Source: Rhizobium sp. CF122
Lineage (GTDB): Bacteria > Pseudomonadota > Alphaproteobacteria > Rhizobiales > Rhizobiaceae
Direction of reading: 5' to 3'
Length of the DNA: 64,000 nucleotides
Assembly (NCBI RefSeq): GCF_000282035.1
Contig: NZ_AKKA01000067.1
Location: forward strand, 1-64,000
Shown here: positions 41,025 to 52,115 of the stretch, piece after piece
How positions within the stretch are numbered: the stretch's first letter is position 1
Layout of the letters: every line of letters starts with the position of its first letter
The notes under the pieces: generated by a model
Told to the model about the DNA's origin: nothing
Database searches by the model: none
The model's input: only the letters and a program-made list of their open reading frames with translations
Program-made: the position numbers and the translations under genes

Positions 41025-41828
41025 CTATGCGATCTCCAGCAACAGGGCCCGATGGTCGGAAACCTCGGGCTCTTCAATGACGTCGAACGCCACGACGTCA
41101 ACGTTTGCTGTGACCAGCATATAGTCGGCGTAGCGGCCCTCCTTGATGTAGTGCGAGGTTCGCGTATCCATGTGACCGCGCGAGGTCACGAGGTCGGTGA
41201 GGCTGAGGTCGGCGAGTGCGCCGAACATGACACTGTCGGGGAGCACATTGAAATCGCCGCAGACGACCAGCGGCTCGCCTTCGCGCCATATGCGGCGGAT
41301 GAGAGCAATCAAGGCATCCGCCTGCCCGCGGCGTGCAGCCGTGTCGCCCTTGCCGGCAAGGTCGCGCAAGCCATGCAGCTGTGCGACGGTGATCGGGCGA
41401 TTGGTGCGATAGTCGAACAGGCGAAGGCACTGCGCATTGCGCGCGCGGGGGTGCACGCCATAGCCATCGCTCGAGAAGTCGCCGTGCACGAAATCCATCG
41501 CCTGGCCGATGATCGGGTGGGACTGGCGCACGAAGGTTGCGAGGCCGAACTCCGACATGACAGAGGTCTCGCCTTCGAACAGTTCGCCCCGCGCGGTCGG
41601 CGCGAACAAGGCATCGTGTGCGGGAAGGATCGCCTTGATCTCGGCAAACAGGTTAGCGCGTTGCGGCAGGATATGACTTCCGTCGCGGTAGACCAGCCAG
41701 TCACTGGAAACGGTCACCGAACGCGTGATTTCTTGCAGGCAGAGAACATCGGCGTCGATCTCGGCGAGGTAGGGAATGAGCGGCGCGTGCAGCTTTCCGC
41801 CCCATGCATTCAACGAGACAATCCGCAT
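41025..41828 (-). CDS. Endonuclease/exonuclease/phosphatase-family protein
   Basis: A 267-residue EEP-fold hydrolase starting MRIVSLNAWGG. The Asn and Glu that bind Mg are in SLNAWGGKLH and LCLQEITRS; later LVVCGDFNVLPDS gives the DxN pair, and EEPEVSDHRALLLEI gives the terminal SDH motif. Fold members cut DNA, RNA, phosphoinositides or sphingomyelin; this one has no signal peptide so a cytosolic target is likely. The ATG at 41828 was chosen because the family begins with this block. It lies downstream of rnhA. Confidence 0.85.
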   Translation of the reverse strand: MRIVSLNAWGGKLHAPLIPYLAEIDADVLCLQEITRSVTVSSDWLVYRDGSHILPQRANLFAEIKAILPAHDALFAPTARGELFEGETSVMSEFGLATFVRQSHPIIGQAMDFVHGDFSSDGYGVHPRARNAQCLRLFDYRTNRPITVAQLHGLRDLAGKGDTAARRGQADALIALIRRIWREGEPLVVCGDFNVLPDSVMFGALADLSLTDLVTSRGHMDTRTSHYIKEGRYADYMLVTANVDVVAFDVIEEPEVSDHRALLLEIA

Positions 41829-41920
41829 GACATCCCCCCCCGGTCTGTGCCAAGCGTTTCCTTGCAGATGCAACGAAACGCTTGATGTCCTTGTTTCTGC
41901 GAAAGTCTGAGCGGCAAGCT

Positions 41921-42361
41921 CTAGCGTTTCTTGAACGGCTCCATGCCTTTGCGGGCGAGCTCGTCGGCGCGCTCGTTTTCCGGATGGCCGGCGTGCCCCT
42001 TGACCCAGTGCAGAGTGACTTTGTGCCTGTTGCGGGCTTCCTCGAGCGCCTGCCAGAGCTCGGCATTCTTCACCGGCTTCTTGTCGGCGGTCTTCCAGCC
42101 GTTCTTCTTCCAGCCGAAGATCCACTTGGAGATACCGTCCTTGACGTAGACGCTGTCCGTGTAGAGGTCGACCTCGCAGGGCGTCTTCAGCGCCGACAAG
42201 GCGGAGATCGCTGCGAGCAGTTCCATACGGTTGTTGGTTGTCTCCGCCTCGCCGCCGAAGAGTTCCTTTTCCACCTCGCCGTAGCGCAGCACCGCCCCCC
42301 AGCCGCCGGGGCCGGGATTGCCCGAGCAGGCGCCGTCCGTGAAGATATCGACGTGCTTCAT
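41921..42361 (-). CDS. rnhA: Ribonuclease HI
   Basis: A 146-residue RNase HI that cuts RNA in RNA-DNA hybrids, clearing primers and R-loops. The acidic site is visible: Asp9 in [18 protein letters not shown], Glu in [13 protein letters not shown], Asp in [13 protein letters not shown] and the C-terminal His-Asp region [15 protein letters not shown]. The start overlaps the thrB stop (ATGA at 42358-42361), a linkage typical for rhizobia. Length is normal for the family. Confidence 0.95.
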   Translation of the reverse strand: MKHVDIFTDGACSGNPGPGGWGAVLRYGEVEKELFGGEAETTNNRMELLAAISALSALKTPCEVDLYTDSVYVKDGISKWIFGWKKNGWKTADKKPVKNAELWQALEEARNRHKVTLHWVKGHAGHPENERADELARKGMEPFKKR

Positions 42362-43323
42362 GCTGCAAGCCCATATTCGGCGGCAGAGGCGATCTGCCGA
42401 TGGAAGCGCAGCTTGCGCAGATATTCGAGCGGATCCTTCTTGGTGACCAGCGCACCCTCGGGCGTCGTCAGCCAGTCGTAGAGGCGCGTCAGGAAGAAGC
42501 GCAGCGCCGAGCCGCGAGCCAGGATCGGCAGCGCGGCCAGCTCGGCTGCGCTCAGCGGCCGGACGCTCTGGTAGCCTTCCAGTATCGCCATCCCCTTGGT
42601 GATGTTGTAGGCGCCGTCCTTTTCGAAACACCAGGCGTTGAGGATGATCGAGACGTCGTAGGCAAGCAGGTCGTTGCAGGCGAAATAAAAGTCGATCAGG
42701 CCTGACAGACCGTCGCCGAGGAAGAAGACGTTATCGGGGAAGAGATCGGCGTGGATGACGCCATCGGGCAGATCCTTCGGCCAATGGGCGGCGAGGAAAT
42801 CGAGCTCGCTGCCGATTTCGTTCTGCAGCCCCTTTTCCACCTCGTCGGCGCGGGCTTCCGACTTCTCCCAGAGCACCTTCCAGCCATCGACCGACAACGC
42901 GTTCGGCCGCTTCAGTTCGAAGCCTTCGCCGGCGACATGCATCTGCGCCAGTGCCTTGCCGACTTCACGGCAATGCTTGGCCTCCGGCTTGCGCAGCCAC
43001 ATGCCTTCCAGGAAGGAGATCAGCGCTGCCGGGCGATCGGAAAGCGTGCCGAGCAAGGCGCCGTCCTTTCTGGGCAGTGGCAGCGGGCAGGACAGACCGC
43101 GGGCGGCCAAATGCTGCATCAGCCCCAGGAAGAAGGGCAGGTCGCTCTTCTCGACGCGCTTCTCGTAAAGGGTGAGGATCAGCGGGTCCTTGGTGGTGTG
43201 CAGCAGGAAGTTCGAGTTCTCGACGCCTTCCGCGATGCCCTTGTAGGACAGCAGCGTGCCGGCATCGTACTCGGTCAGGAACCACTTCAAATCGTCTTCG
43301 GAAATATCGGTATAGACTGCCAA
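42358..43323 (-). CDS. thrB: Homoserine kinase (ThrB, APH fold)
   Basis: A 321-residue kinase of the aminoglycoside-phosphotransferase fold used by alphaproteobacteria and pseudomonads to phosphorylate homoserine in threonine synthesis. The N-terminus [31 protein letters not shown], and the catalytic loop [14 protein letters not shown] with [13 protein letters not shown] are diagnostic. The product feeds ThrC, encoded at 26755. It overlaps rnhA by 4 bases, and lies 109 bases after ispH on the same strand. Confidence 0.94.
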   Translation of the reverse strand: MAVYTDISEDDLKWFLTEYDAGTLLSYKGIAEGVENSNFLLHTTKDPLILTLYEKRVEKSDLPFFLGLMQHLAARGLSCPLPLPRKDGALLGTLSDRPAALISFLEGMWLRKPEAKHCREVGKALAQMHVAGEGFELKRPNALSVDGWKVLWEKSEARADEVEKGLQNEIGSELDFLAAHWPKDLPDGVIHADLFPDNVFFLGDGLSGLIDFYFACNDLLAYDVSIILNAWCFEKDGAYNITKGMAILEGYQSVRPLSAAELAALPILARGSALRFFLTRLYDWLTTPEGALVTKKDPLEYLRKLRFHRQIASAAEYGLAA

Positions 43324-43432
43324 TTTACGTCCCGCGAAAATGGTTGATCAGTTGAAGGCCACCACCCGGTCCGGGCGCTGGCAGGCGCTGCAATCGTCGC
43401 TCGACGATTGCTCCCGCATCGCGGGACCCGCC

Positions 43433-44434
43433 TCATCCGTTTACGAAAGCCATGTCGGCCGACGTCAGCTCTATGTTGCGCAGCTCGCGGTTGACGAGGA
43501 AATGCTCGTTTTCCTGAACCGTCTCCGCAAGCTCGACCTTGGCGTCGAAGCGTGCGCGGAAGGCCTCGATGATCTCGTTGACGATCACCTCGGGTGCCGA
43601 TGCGCCTGCGGAAAGCCCAAGTGTGGAGATCGGGCCGATCTCATCCCAATCGAGCTCCGAGGCGCGTTGCACGAGGAGCGACTTCTTGGCCCCTGCCCTG
43701 AGCGCCACCTCGACGAGCCGCTTGGAATTCGACGAATTCGGCGCTCCCACGATGATGAAGAGGTCGCAGCCGGGCGCTGCCTGCTTGACCACTTCCTGGC
43801 GGTTGGTCGTGGCGTAACAGATCGAGTCGGCCGCCGGCGCCGTCAGATTGGGGAAGCGTTCCTGCAGGCGCGCGATGACGCCGGCCGTGTCGTCCACCGA
43901 CAGTGTCGTCTGCGTCACGTAACCAAGATTGTCCGGATCGGCGGGCTCATAGACGCCGGCGTCCTCGACCGTCTCGATGAGGGAGACGGAACCCTCCGGT
44001 AATTGGCCCATCGTGCCGATGACTTCAGGGTGACCGGCATGGCCGATGAGCACCACATGGCGACCGAGTCGGCTGTGGCGCATCGCCTGCTTATGGACCT
44101 TCGACACCAGTGGACATGTGGCATCGAGGTAGAAGAGGTTGCGGGCGCTCGCATCTTCCGGAACCGATTTCGGAACGCCATGGGCGGAGAAGACGACCGG
44201 CTGGGCGCGGTGCTCTTCGGGAATCTCATCGAGCTCTTCGACGAAGACCGCGCCCTTGGCTTCAAGGCCTTCGACCACATAGCGATTGTGGACGATCTCA
44301 TGGCGGACATAGACCGGCGCACCGTAGGATTTCAGCGCCAGCACGACGATCTGGATAGCGCGGTCGACGCCGGCACAAAAGCCGCGCGGTCCGCAGAGCC
44401 TGATCGTCAAAGGGGGTTTCGCCGCAATATTCAT
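43433..44434 (-). CDS. ispH: 4-hydroxy-3-methylbut-2-enyl diphosphate reductase
   Basis: A 333-residue IspH (LytB), last enzyme of the MEP isoprenoid pathway, making IPP and DMAPP. Three Cys hold the 4Fe-4S cluster: Cys20 in [13 protein letters not shown], one in [12 protein letters not shown] and one in [11 protein letters not shown]. Other fixed blocks are [24 protein letters not shown] and [11 protein letters not shown]. It probably shares a transcript with thrB and rnhA downstream. Confidence 0.97.
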   Translation of the reverse strand: MNIAAKPPLTIRLCGPRGFCAGVDRAIQIVVLALKSYGAPVYVRHEIVHNRYVVEGLEAKGAVFVEELDEIPEEHRAQPVVFSAHGVPKSVPEDASARNLFYLDATCPLVSKVHKQAMRHSRLGRHVVLIGHAGHPEVIGTMGQLPEGSVSLIETVEDAGVYEPADPDNLGYVTQTTLSVDDTAGVIARLQERFPNLTAPAADSICYATTNRQEVVKQAAPGCDLFIIVGAPNSSNSKRLVEVALRAGAKKSLLVQRASELDWDEIGPISTLGLSAGASAPEVIVNEIIEAFRARFDAKVELAETVQENEHFLVNRELRNIELTSADMAFVNG

Positions 44435-44496
44435 GTCTGTTCCGGTTCATAGGGATAGGGCTCTCTAGCCCAATATAGGCAAGAATTGAAGCGATA

Positions 44497-45246
44497 CTAT
44501 TGCGCTGGTCCCCGCTTACGGAAACGGGCGACCACGACGATGATCACGAGCGTTGCCGCGAGCCCATACCATGTGAAGGCATATTGCAGATGGTTGTTGG
44601 GCAGATCGACATCAGTGACGCCGCCGATCGGCAGCCCCTTCGGATTGGGGGTATCGTCCGCGTCCACGAAGAAGGGAACGACCTGGGCCTTGTCAAGGTC
44701 GACGCTGGAAGCCATCACATCGAGGTCTTTCCAGTAGAAGATGTTCTTGGCGACGTCGTTGTCGGGCACGACCCAGGATGGCTTGCCAGCTAGTTTCGCA
44801 CGGGCAAGACCGGTGACCGTTTGCTGATCGGTCAGTTGGCCCTGCATGCGCATTTCCGGTTCCTTGTTCTCGTAAGGAACGAAACCGCGATTGACGAAGA
44901 GATAGCGGCCATCGGCAAGCTGCAGCGGCGTGTAAACGTAAAAGCCCGTTCGGCCGTGCCAGGTGGCGAAGAAGTGCCGCTCCTTGCTGTTGACGTATTC
45001 GCCGCTGACCGTGACGTGGCGATAATCGATATCCTCGCCCTTTGCCGCCAACGCTTCGATATCTGCGAGCGATGCCGGCGGCGCCTGGCGGCGCTCGGCG
45101 ATATCGGCGAGCAGCTTCTCCTTCCACTGCAGCCGCTCGACCTGCCAAGTGCCGAGCGAAAGGAGGATGGCCAGCGCAATAAGCACCGCGATGCCGGTGA
45201 GGACCGACCGCTTTCGGCGAGACGCCGAAACATGAAATTCAGTCAC
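44497..45246 (-). CDS. SURF1-family cytochrome oxidase assembly protein
   Basis: A 249-residue SURF1 protein with membrane helices near residues 18-36 and 215-235. Family blocks are LGTWQVERLQWKEKLLADI, YRHVTVSGEYVN, FYVYTPLQLADGRYLFVNRG and the late LPNNHLQYAFTWYGLA. SURF1 helps insert heme into subunit I of heme-copper oxidases. Its start overlaps the DUF983 gene by 8 bases. It is in the same direction as, and downstream of, the cox genes, but separated from them by an opposite-strand kinase gene. Confidence 0.92.
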   Translation of the reverse strand: MTEFHVSASRRKRSVLTGIAVLIALAILLSLGTWQVERLQWKEKLLADIAERRQAPPASLADIEALAAKGEDIDYRHVTVSGEYVNSKERHFFATWHGRTGFYVYTPLQLADGRYLFVNRGFVPYENKEPEMRMQGQLTDQQTVTGLARAKLAGKPSWVVPDNDVAKNIFYWKDLDVMASSVDLDKAQVVPFFVDADDTPNPKGLPIGGVTDVDLPNNHLQYAFTWYGLAATLVIIVVVARFRKRGPAQ

Positions 45247-45622
45247 GCGAAAGACGCCCTTCCCTGGCGTTGTGGCGATACTGCATCGCGATCAGGATCC
45301 CCTTGCACCAGCGAAGCGCAAGCAGGGAGAGAATGATGGTCAGGGGGACGAACAGCAGAATGTGCAGCCAGATCGGCGGCGCGTAGTTGACCTCCAGCCA
45401 CAGCACCGAGCCGATAACGATGAAGCCAACAATGAGAATGACGAACACCGCTGGGCCGTCGCCGGCATCGGCAAAGGCGTAGTCGAGATCACAGGCCGAG
45501 CAGCTCGGCTTCAGCGCCAGCAGGCCGTTAAAGAGCTTTCCCTGGCCGCAGCGCGGGCAGCATCCCTTGATGCCTGTCTTCACCGGATCGACCGGCGGGA
45601 AATGCGCGCTGTCCTCGTTCAT
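45239..45622 (-). CDS. DUF983 membrane protein
   Basis: A 127-residue protein with an N-terminal zinc-knuckle region (CCPRCGQGKLF and SCSACDLDY) and two membrane helices (about residues 58-80 and 85-104). DUF983 genes regularly accompany cytochrome oxidase genes in alphaproteobacteria, suggesting a part in oxidase assembly, but the role is unproved. The ATG at 45622 was chosen over a long upstream extension that lacks similarity. It overlaps surf1 by 8 bases. Confidence 0.85.
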   Translation of the reverse strand: MNEDSAHFPPVDPVKTGIKGCCPRCGQGKLFNGLLALKPSCSACDLDYAFADAGDGPAVFVILIVGFIVIGSVLWLEVNYAPPIWLHILLFVPLTIILSLLALRWCKGILIAMQYRHNAREGRLSRD

Positions 45623-45753
45623 GCCATCCTTCCAATTGCCTATGGCCAACCGGGGCCTCCGCCATAACTCACCCATAAAGTATTCGCAGAGGGAAAGGAA
45701 ATACCTGCGCTCTTTCGCCTCAGCGATTCGCGCCAAACAGAAGAAGAAAACTG

Positions 45754-46395
45754 ATGACATACGACAGCTCGGCCGGACAGATCGTCATCCTGAACGGCGC
45801 CCCGCGCAGCGGAAAATCGTCGATCGCCAACGCGATCCAGGAGCACTTCGACGGCCCCTGGATGAACCTCGGCGTCGACACCTACAACGACATGACCCCG
45901 GAACGTTATCTGCCGGGGATCGGGCTGCGCCCAGGCGGGGAACGCCCCGATCTTGAGGAGATGGTTCCGTTTCTCTATGCGGCGCTCTACGAATCGATCG
46001 CCATTCATGCCGGACTCGGCCTCAATGTGGTGGCCGACCTCGGCCATCACGACAGCTACTCTCAGCCGCTCGGCATTCTCGCCGATTGCGCGCGCCGGCT
46101 TGAGGGATTGCCGGTGCTTTTTGTCGGCGTCAGATGTCCGATCAAGGTCATCATGAAAAGGCGGAACATCCCTGTGCCTGGGGGGCATACGCTTTATGTC
46201 CGCGCGACCGAAAGCGACGCGGTCCCCCATCCCGTCCAGCTCTGGCAGGAGCAGGTTCATATCCCCGGCATCTACGATCTTGAGGTGGACACCTCGGTGC
46301 TGACGCCGTTGGAATGCGCCGAAGCAATCCGGCAGCGCCTCGACCTCGGCATTCCTGAACCCTCCGCATTCGAGCGGATCGCCGCCATGCGGTGA
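45754..46395 (+). CDS. Chloramphenicol-phosphotransferase-like kinase
   Basis: A 213-residue P-loop kinase of the CPT family. Walker A is ILNGAPRSGKSSIANAI near residues 11-25; GVDTYNDMTPERYLPG and VVADLGHHDSYSQPLG follow, and VRCPIKVIMKRRNIP holds the lid. The family is named for a Streptomyces enzyme that phosphorylates chloramphenicol, but most members act on unknown small molecules. It is read against the cox genes and lies between DUF983 and ctaE with its own terminator. Confidence 0.78.
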   Translation: MTYDSSAGQIVILNGAPRSGKSSIANAIQEHFDGPWMNLGVDTYNDMTPERYLPGIGLRPGGERPDLEEMVPFLYAALYESIAIHAGLGLNVVADLGHHDSYSQPLGILADCARRLEGLPVLFVGVRCPIKVIMKRRNIPVPGGHTLYVRATESDAVPHPVQLWQEQVHIPGIYDLEVDTSVLTPLECAEAIRQRLDLGIPEPSAFERIAAMR

Positions 46396-46405
46396 TCGAC
46401 AAAAC

Positions 46406-46439
46406 AAAAAGGGCGGGTGCCACGGCACCCGCCCTTTTT
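46406..46439. terminator. Two-way intrinsic terminator, kinase gene / ctaE
   Basis: AAAAA-GGGCGGGTGC (46406-46420) pairs with GCACCCGCCC-TTTTT (46425-46439) around CACG. T runs flank it on both strands, ideal for ending both converging transcripts. Confidence 0.95.
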
Positions 46440-46458
46440 CAGTTTCGTGACCTGCGGC

Positions 46459-47337
46459 TCAGCCCGCAGCCAGTGGCGCGCCCCAGCCGCCCCAAACATA
46501 GATGCAGAAGAACAGGAACAGCCAGACAACGTCGACGAAGTGCCAATACCAGGCCGCCGCCTCGAAGCCGAAATGCTGCTTCGGCGTGAAGTCCCCGCGG
46601 ATCGCGCGCAGCAGGCAGACCAGCAGGAAGATGGTACCGACGAAAACGTGGAAACCATGGAAACCAGTAGCCATGAAGAAAGTCGCGCCGTAGATCGAGT
46701 TCTTGAAGGCGAACGGAGCGTGAGCGTATTCGTAGGCCTGCACGGCGGAGAACAGGACACCGAGCAGAACGGTCAGCGTCAGGCCCTGGATCAGGCTCCT
46801 GCGGTCGTTGTGCAGCAGCGCGTGGTGCGCCCAGGTGACCGTCGTGCCGGACAAAAGCAGGATGACTGTGTTGTAGATCGGCAGGTGCCACGGATCGAGG
46901 ACCTCAATGCCTTTCGGCGGCCACTGGCCACCAGTGTAGGCGAGGCGCGAGGCCTGGATCGCTTCATTCGGGAAGAGGCTCGCGTCGAAATAGGCCCAGA
47001 ACCAGGCGACGAAGAACATCACTTCCGAAGCGATGAACATGATCATGCCGTAGCGCAGGTGCAGCGAGACGACGCGCGTATGGGCACCCTCATGCGCTTC
47101 CTTCACGGTGTCCGACCACCAGCCGAACATGACGTAGAGAATGATCGCAAGGCCGATGAAGAACAGCCACGGATGAGCCCACTCGACGCCGAAGAGGTGC
47201 AGCGAGCCGCCATTGAGATAGCGCATGTAGCCGACGCCGCCGAATGTAATGACGAACGCGCCGATCGAAGCCAAGAGCGGCCACGGGCTTGGATCGATGA
47301 TGTGGTAGTCGTGATGTTTCTGATGAGCATCAGCCAT
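46459..47337 (-). CDS. ctaE: Cytochrome c oxidase subunit III
   Basis: A 292-residue subunit III of the aa3-type oxidase with seven membrane helices. Start MADAHQKHHDYHIIDPSPWP; family blocks MIMFIASEVMFFVAWFWAYF, WPPKGIEVLDPW and TGFHGFHVFVGTIFL; end FVDVVWLFLFFCIYVWGGWG. The ATG at 47337 was picked over an upstream frame extension. It is the last gene of the oxidase operon, 58 bases after ctaG. Confidence 0.96.
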   Translation of the reverse strand: MADAHQKHHDYHIIDPSPWPLLASIGAFVITFGGVGYMRYLNGGSLHLFGVEWAHPWLFFIGLAIILYVMFGWWSDTVKEAHEGAHTRVVSLHLRYGMIMFIASEVMFFVAWFWAYFDASLFPNEAIQASRLAYTGGQWPPKGIEVLDPWHLPIYNTVILLLSGTTVTWAHHALLHNDRRSLIQGLTLTVLLGVLFSAVQAYEYAHAPFAFKNSIYGATFFMATGFHGFHVFVGTIFLLVCLLRAIRGDFTPKQHFGFEAAAWYWHFVDVVWLFLFFCIYVWGGWGAPLAAG

Positions 47338-47395
47338 GTAAGCTATCCCCGGATCTCTTCCTCTCCGCTCCGGCATAGCCGGAAACGAACCTCAA

Positions 47396-48001
47396 TCAAA
47401 GTTTCTTTTCAAGCTTTACCGTTCTACCCTCATTCGAAGCCAGCGGCTTCGGACCCTCTTTGGGATAGAACGTATAGGACAAGGTAACGGTGTGGATATC
47501 CTTCGATTCCACAGCCTTGGTAATATCAGGATCGATATAGAATACGACGGGCATTTCTAGCTTTTCGCCCGGCTTCAGGACGGTTTCGTTAAAGCAGAAG
47601 CACTGCACCTTGTTGAAATAGGCGCCGGCCTCGCCGGGGGTCACGTTGAACACAGCCTGGCCGCGCTGCGGCTCGTTCGACTTGTTCACGGCGACGAAAT
47701 TCACCTGAATGGTTTCGCCGATGCGCGGATTGACCTCGCGCTCGACCGGCTTGAACTCCCAGTCGAGACCCGGCGCAATATTGGCATCGAAGGTGACTCG
47801 CATCTTGCGGTCGAGAATCACACTGGAGGCCTGCTCGACGCGCTGCGTCGTCCCATTGTAGCCGGTGAGTTGGCAGAACATCCTGTAGAGCGGTACCGCG
47901 GCATAACTCGCTGCGCCCATGCCGAAGACGAAGGCAAGGCACATAAGAACGATGGCGCCGTTGTTGCGCGGCTTCCTCGGTGCGCTCTGCATCTCGCTCA
48001 T
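47396..48001 (-). CDS. ctaG: Cytochrome c oxidase assembly protein CtaG
   Basis: A 201-residue copper chaperone (Cox11 type) that delivers copper to the CuB site of subunit I. One membrane helix (about residues 15-38) anchors it and the periplasmic domain carries the copper-binding [10 protein letters not shown] motif. Blocks [15 protein letters not shown] and [17 protein letters not shown] are typical. The start overlaps the stop of the small CoxF-like gene in ATGA (47998-48001). Confidence 0.96.
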   Translation of the reverse strand: MSEMQSAPRKPRNNGAIVLMCLAFVFGMGAASYAAVPLYRMFCQLTGYNGTTQRVEQASSVILDRKMRVTFDANIAPGLDWEFKPVEREVNPRIGETIQVNFVAVNKSNEPQRGQAVFNVTPGEAGAYFNKVQCFCFNETVLKPGEKLEMPVVFYIDPDITKAVESKDIHTVTLSYTFYPKEGPKPLASNEGRTVKLEKKL

Positions 48002-48138
48002 CCCATGTGCCCCGACGTAAACTTCACGATCGTAATCGCGTAGAAGAGCACGACCAGGCCGCCCAGAACCAGGCCGAGAGCGACGTTGCGGTTGCGGCGC
48101 GACTTGCGCTGCGCTTCCGTAAGCTTGACGACGTCCAT
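47998..48138 (-). CDS. Small CoxF-like membrane protein, 46 aa
   Basis: A 46-codon ORF read [20 protein letters not shown] followed by one membrane helix ([20 protein letters not shown]) and GHMG. The start shares a base with the ctaB stop (TAATG at 48140-48136), and the stop overlaps the ctaG start (ATGA), so it is coupled on both sides. Small proteins of this size and place between ctaB and ctaG are known in rhizobial cox operons as CoxF; the function is not established, perhaps oxidase assembly. Easily missed because of its length. Confidence 0.85.
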   Translation of the reverse strand: MDVVKLTEAQRKSRRNRNVALGLVLGGLVVLFYAITIVKFTSGHMG

Positions 48139-49094
48139 TAGAAAATGCCTCCCGCATGTGAAACGAGCACGGCCGCAAGCCGGTCGAACATCAGGGCGGA
48201 GAAAATCGCGAAGAGATACAGGATCGAGAAGCCAAAGAGCTTCTTCGCCGGGATCATCTTCTCATCGCCGTCCGGCATCCGCCAGACGGCGATGGAACAG
48301 TAAATAAAGATTGCGCCAAGCGCGGCGGCAACCAGGCCATAGCCAAGGCTCGCAAAGTCGAGCGCCGTCGGCAGCACGCCGCAGATCGCCGTCAACACGG
48401 CGTAAGCGACGATCTGATGCTTGGTGGTCCGCTCGCCCGAGACATTCGGCAGCATCGGGACGCCGACCGCCTCGTAGTCTTCCATCTTGAACAGAGCCAA
48501 AGCCCAGAAGTGGGCAGGCGTCCACAAGAAGATGATCATGAACAGCACGAAGCTTTCGATCGTGACGGTACCGGCCACGCAGGCCCAGCCGATCATCGGC
48601 GGGAAGGCGCCGGCTGCCCCACCGATGACGATGTTCTGCGGCGTCGAGCGCTTCAGCCACATCGTGTAGATCACGGCGTAGAAGAAAATCGTGAAGGCGA
48701 GGATCGAGGCTGCGAGCCAATTGACCGCGAGGCCGAGGATCGTCACCGAGAAACAGGAAAGTACCAGACCGAATGCCAGCGCCTCGCGTGGAGCGATGCG
48801 GCCAGCCGGGATCGGACGCTTGGCGGTACGGGTCATGATCGCATCGATATCGGCGTCGTACCACATGTTCAGTGCGCCGGAAGCGCCCGCGCCGATGGCG
48901 ATGCAAAGGATGGCGATGAGGCCGAGCACCGGGTTGATGTGCCCAGGGGCCATAACGAGACCGGCAAATGCCGTGAAGACCACGAGCGACATGACACGCG
49001 GCTTCAGGAGCTCGAAATAATCGCGCGCACTCGCCTCCGACAGGCGGAACTCGCCGTCGTGTGCCAGAGCTTTGCGATTGCCGATTACTGTCAT
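48138..49094 (-). CDS. ctaB: Protoheme IX farnesyltransferase (heme O synthase)
   Basis: A 318-residue UbiA-family prenyltransferase with about nine membrane helices. Family motifs are [20 protein letters not shown], the Asp-rich [15 protein letters not shown] that binds farnesyl diphosphate, and [13 protein letters not shown]. It converts heme B to heme O, the precursor of heme A for the oxidase. The ATG at 49094 gives [10 protein letters not shown]; an upstream extension is not conserved. It lies between ctaD and the CoxF-like gene. Confidence 0.95.
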   Translation of the reverse strand: MTVIGNRKALAHDGEFRLSEASARDYFELLKPRVMSLVVFTAFAGLVMAPGHINPVLGLIAILCIAIGAGASGALNMWYDADIDAIMTRTAKRPIPAGRIAPREALAFGLVLSCFSVTILGLAVNWLAASILAFTIFFYAVIYTMWLKRSTPQNIVIGGAAGAFPPMIGWACVAGTVTIESFVLFMIIFLWTPAHFWALALFKMEDYEAVGVPMLPNVSGERTTKHQIVAYAVLTAICGVLPTALDFASLGYGLVAAALGAIFIYCSIAVWRMPDGDEKMIPAKKLFGFSILYLFAIFSALMFDRLAAVLVSHAGGIF

Positions 49095-49163
49095 TCTCTT
49101 GTCCTGCAAACCTGTAAGCCGACCGCCGCACTGTAACACGCGGCGGTCGCAATTTCTCGCATC

Positions 49164-50885
<1,722 letters not shown>

Positions 50886-51779
50886 TTACTGTGCGACGTT
50901 TTCGGCAACGTCGACGGTCTTTGCAGGACCATCGGTTGCGGCCATGAGTGTCTTGTACGCGCCGGGCAGATCGCTGGCGGCAGCGGCGAGCCACTGCTTG
51001 TACTTGTCCTCGGAAACGACGTGGATGGCGATCGGCATGAACGCGTGGTCCTTGCCGCAAAGCTCGGAGCACTGGCCGTAGAACAGGCCTTCGCGCTCGG
51101 CGCGGAACCAGGTTTCGTTGAGGCGACCCGGAACGGCATCGATCTTGACGCCGAAGGACGGCATCGCAAAAGCATGAATGACGTCGGTTGGGGCAGCGGT
51201 CACGAGAACGCGGACGGTCTTGTTGACCGGCAGCACCAGTTCATTGTCCACAGCCAGGAGGCGCGGATATTTCGACTTGTCGTCCTTGCCAGCAGCTGCG
51301 CGGTCCTGATCCTTCAGGAGATAGGAATCGAAAGCAACCGGGGTTTCGCCCGAGCCTTCATATTCGTAGTTCCACTGCCACTGGGTGGCGGTCGCCTTGA
51401 TGGTAACATCCGGATTTTCCGGCAGGGTCAGCTGGGCGGTCAAAAGATTGAACGAAGGCACAGCGAGGAAAAGAAGCACGAGGACCGGTCCCACGGTCCA
51501 GGCAACTTCGATCAACGTATTATGGCTCGTCTTGGACGGCACCGGGTTTGCACCGGCGCGGAACTTGAGACAGACGACGATAAGAAGGACCAGAACGAAG
51601 AGCGTGATCGGAACGATAAACCACAGGGTATATTGTTCGAACCAATGAATGTCCCGCATGATCGGCGTGGCTGCCGGCTGCAACGTCGCCTGCCACGGCA
51701 TCGGTTGGTCGGCATAACTGCCGGAAGCAAAAAGCAGACAGACCAGCGCGGTCAGAGCTGCATAAGCCTTCTTAATCAC
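50886..51779 (-). CDS. ctaC: Cytochrome c oxidase subunit II
   Basis: A 297-residue subunit II with a signal peptide (cleaved after SYA), two membrane helices (about residues 50-72 and 92-112) and a periplasmic CuA domain with the full ligand set GQCSELCGKDHAFMPI. Aromatic TQWQWNYEYEG leads electrons to heme a. The GTG at 51779 was chosen because GGGAG lies at the right distance and the signal peptide (VIKKAYAALTALVCLLFASG) starts there. It is first in the oxidase operon. Confidence 0.96.
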   Translation of the reverse strand: MIKKAYAALTALVCLLFASGSYADQPMPWQATLQPAATPIMRDIHWFEQYTLWFIVPITLFVLVLLIVVCLKFRAGANPVPSKTSHNTLIEVAWTVGPVLVLLFLAVPSFNLLTAQLTLPENPDVTIKATATQWQWNYEYEGSGETPVAFDSYLLKDQDRAAAGKDDKSKYPRLLAVDNELVLPVNKTVRVLVTAAPTDVIHAFAMPSFGVKIDAVPGRLNETWFRAEREGLFYGQCSELCGKDHAFMPIAIHVVSEDKYKQWLAAAASDLPGAYKTLMAATDGPAKTVDVAENVAQ

Positions 51780-52115
51780 CTTAAAATCTCCCTCGAGCGC
51801 TGATCTGTGCAAAATCGCGCACAGAATCCTTGCCATCTCAGCGCTTCAAACCACAGTTTGTCATTGATCGCAACAGCCCAAAGCGTTTGTTCGTGCGGCA
51901 TTTTCGCTTTCAAACAGGTTGATCCAAGCATAACGAAACATTCCATCTTTTCGTTGTAATCCGTGAAATATCGCTTGCGGCCCGTGCCGTCCGCCAACAT
52001 TCTCGGATAAACGTCCCATTTCCGCCGTAGTCCCCGGCTTTTCAGCGGGTGGGGCTTTTCATTTTTGATGGCGCGCCCCAACTTAGCGGCACTGATTCGA
52101 ATTGCAGAGGTTTTC
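51780..52115. other. Divergent promoter region of ctaC and ialB
   Basis: No convincing gene is seen in these 336 bases. A hairpin TCTGTGC-N8-GCACAGA (51804-51825) lies in the ctaC leader, about 25-45 bases before its start. On the ialB side CCCCGGCTTTTCAGCGGG followed by GGGGCTTTTC (about 52032-52062) looks like a degenerate terminator or attenuator. Promoter boxes could not be placed with confidence. Confidence 0.5.

Noticed and set aside
45754..46395. Reading the CPT-fold gene as a chloramphenicol resistance gene
   Set aside because: Only the fold is shared; most family members have other, unknown substrates and nothing in the context points to antibiotics.
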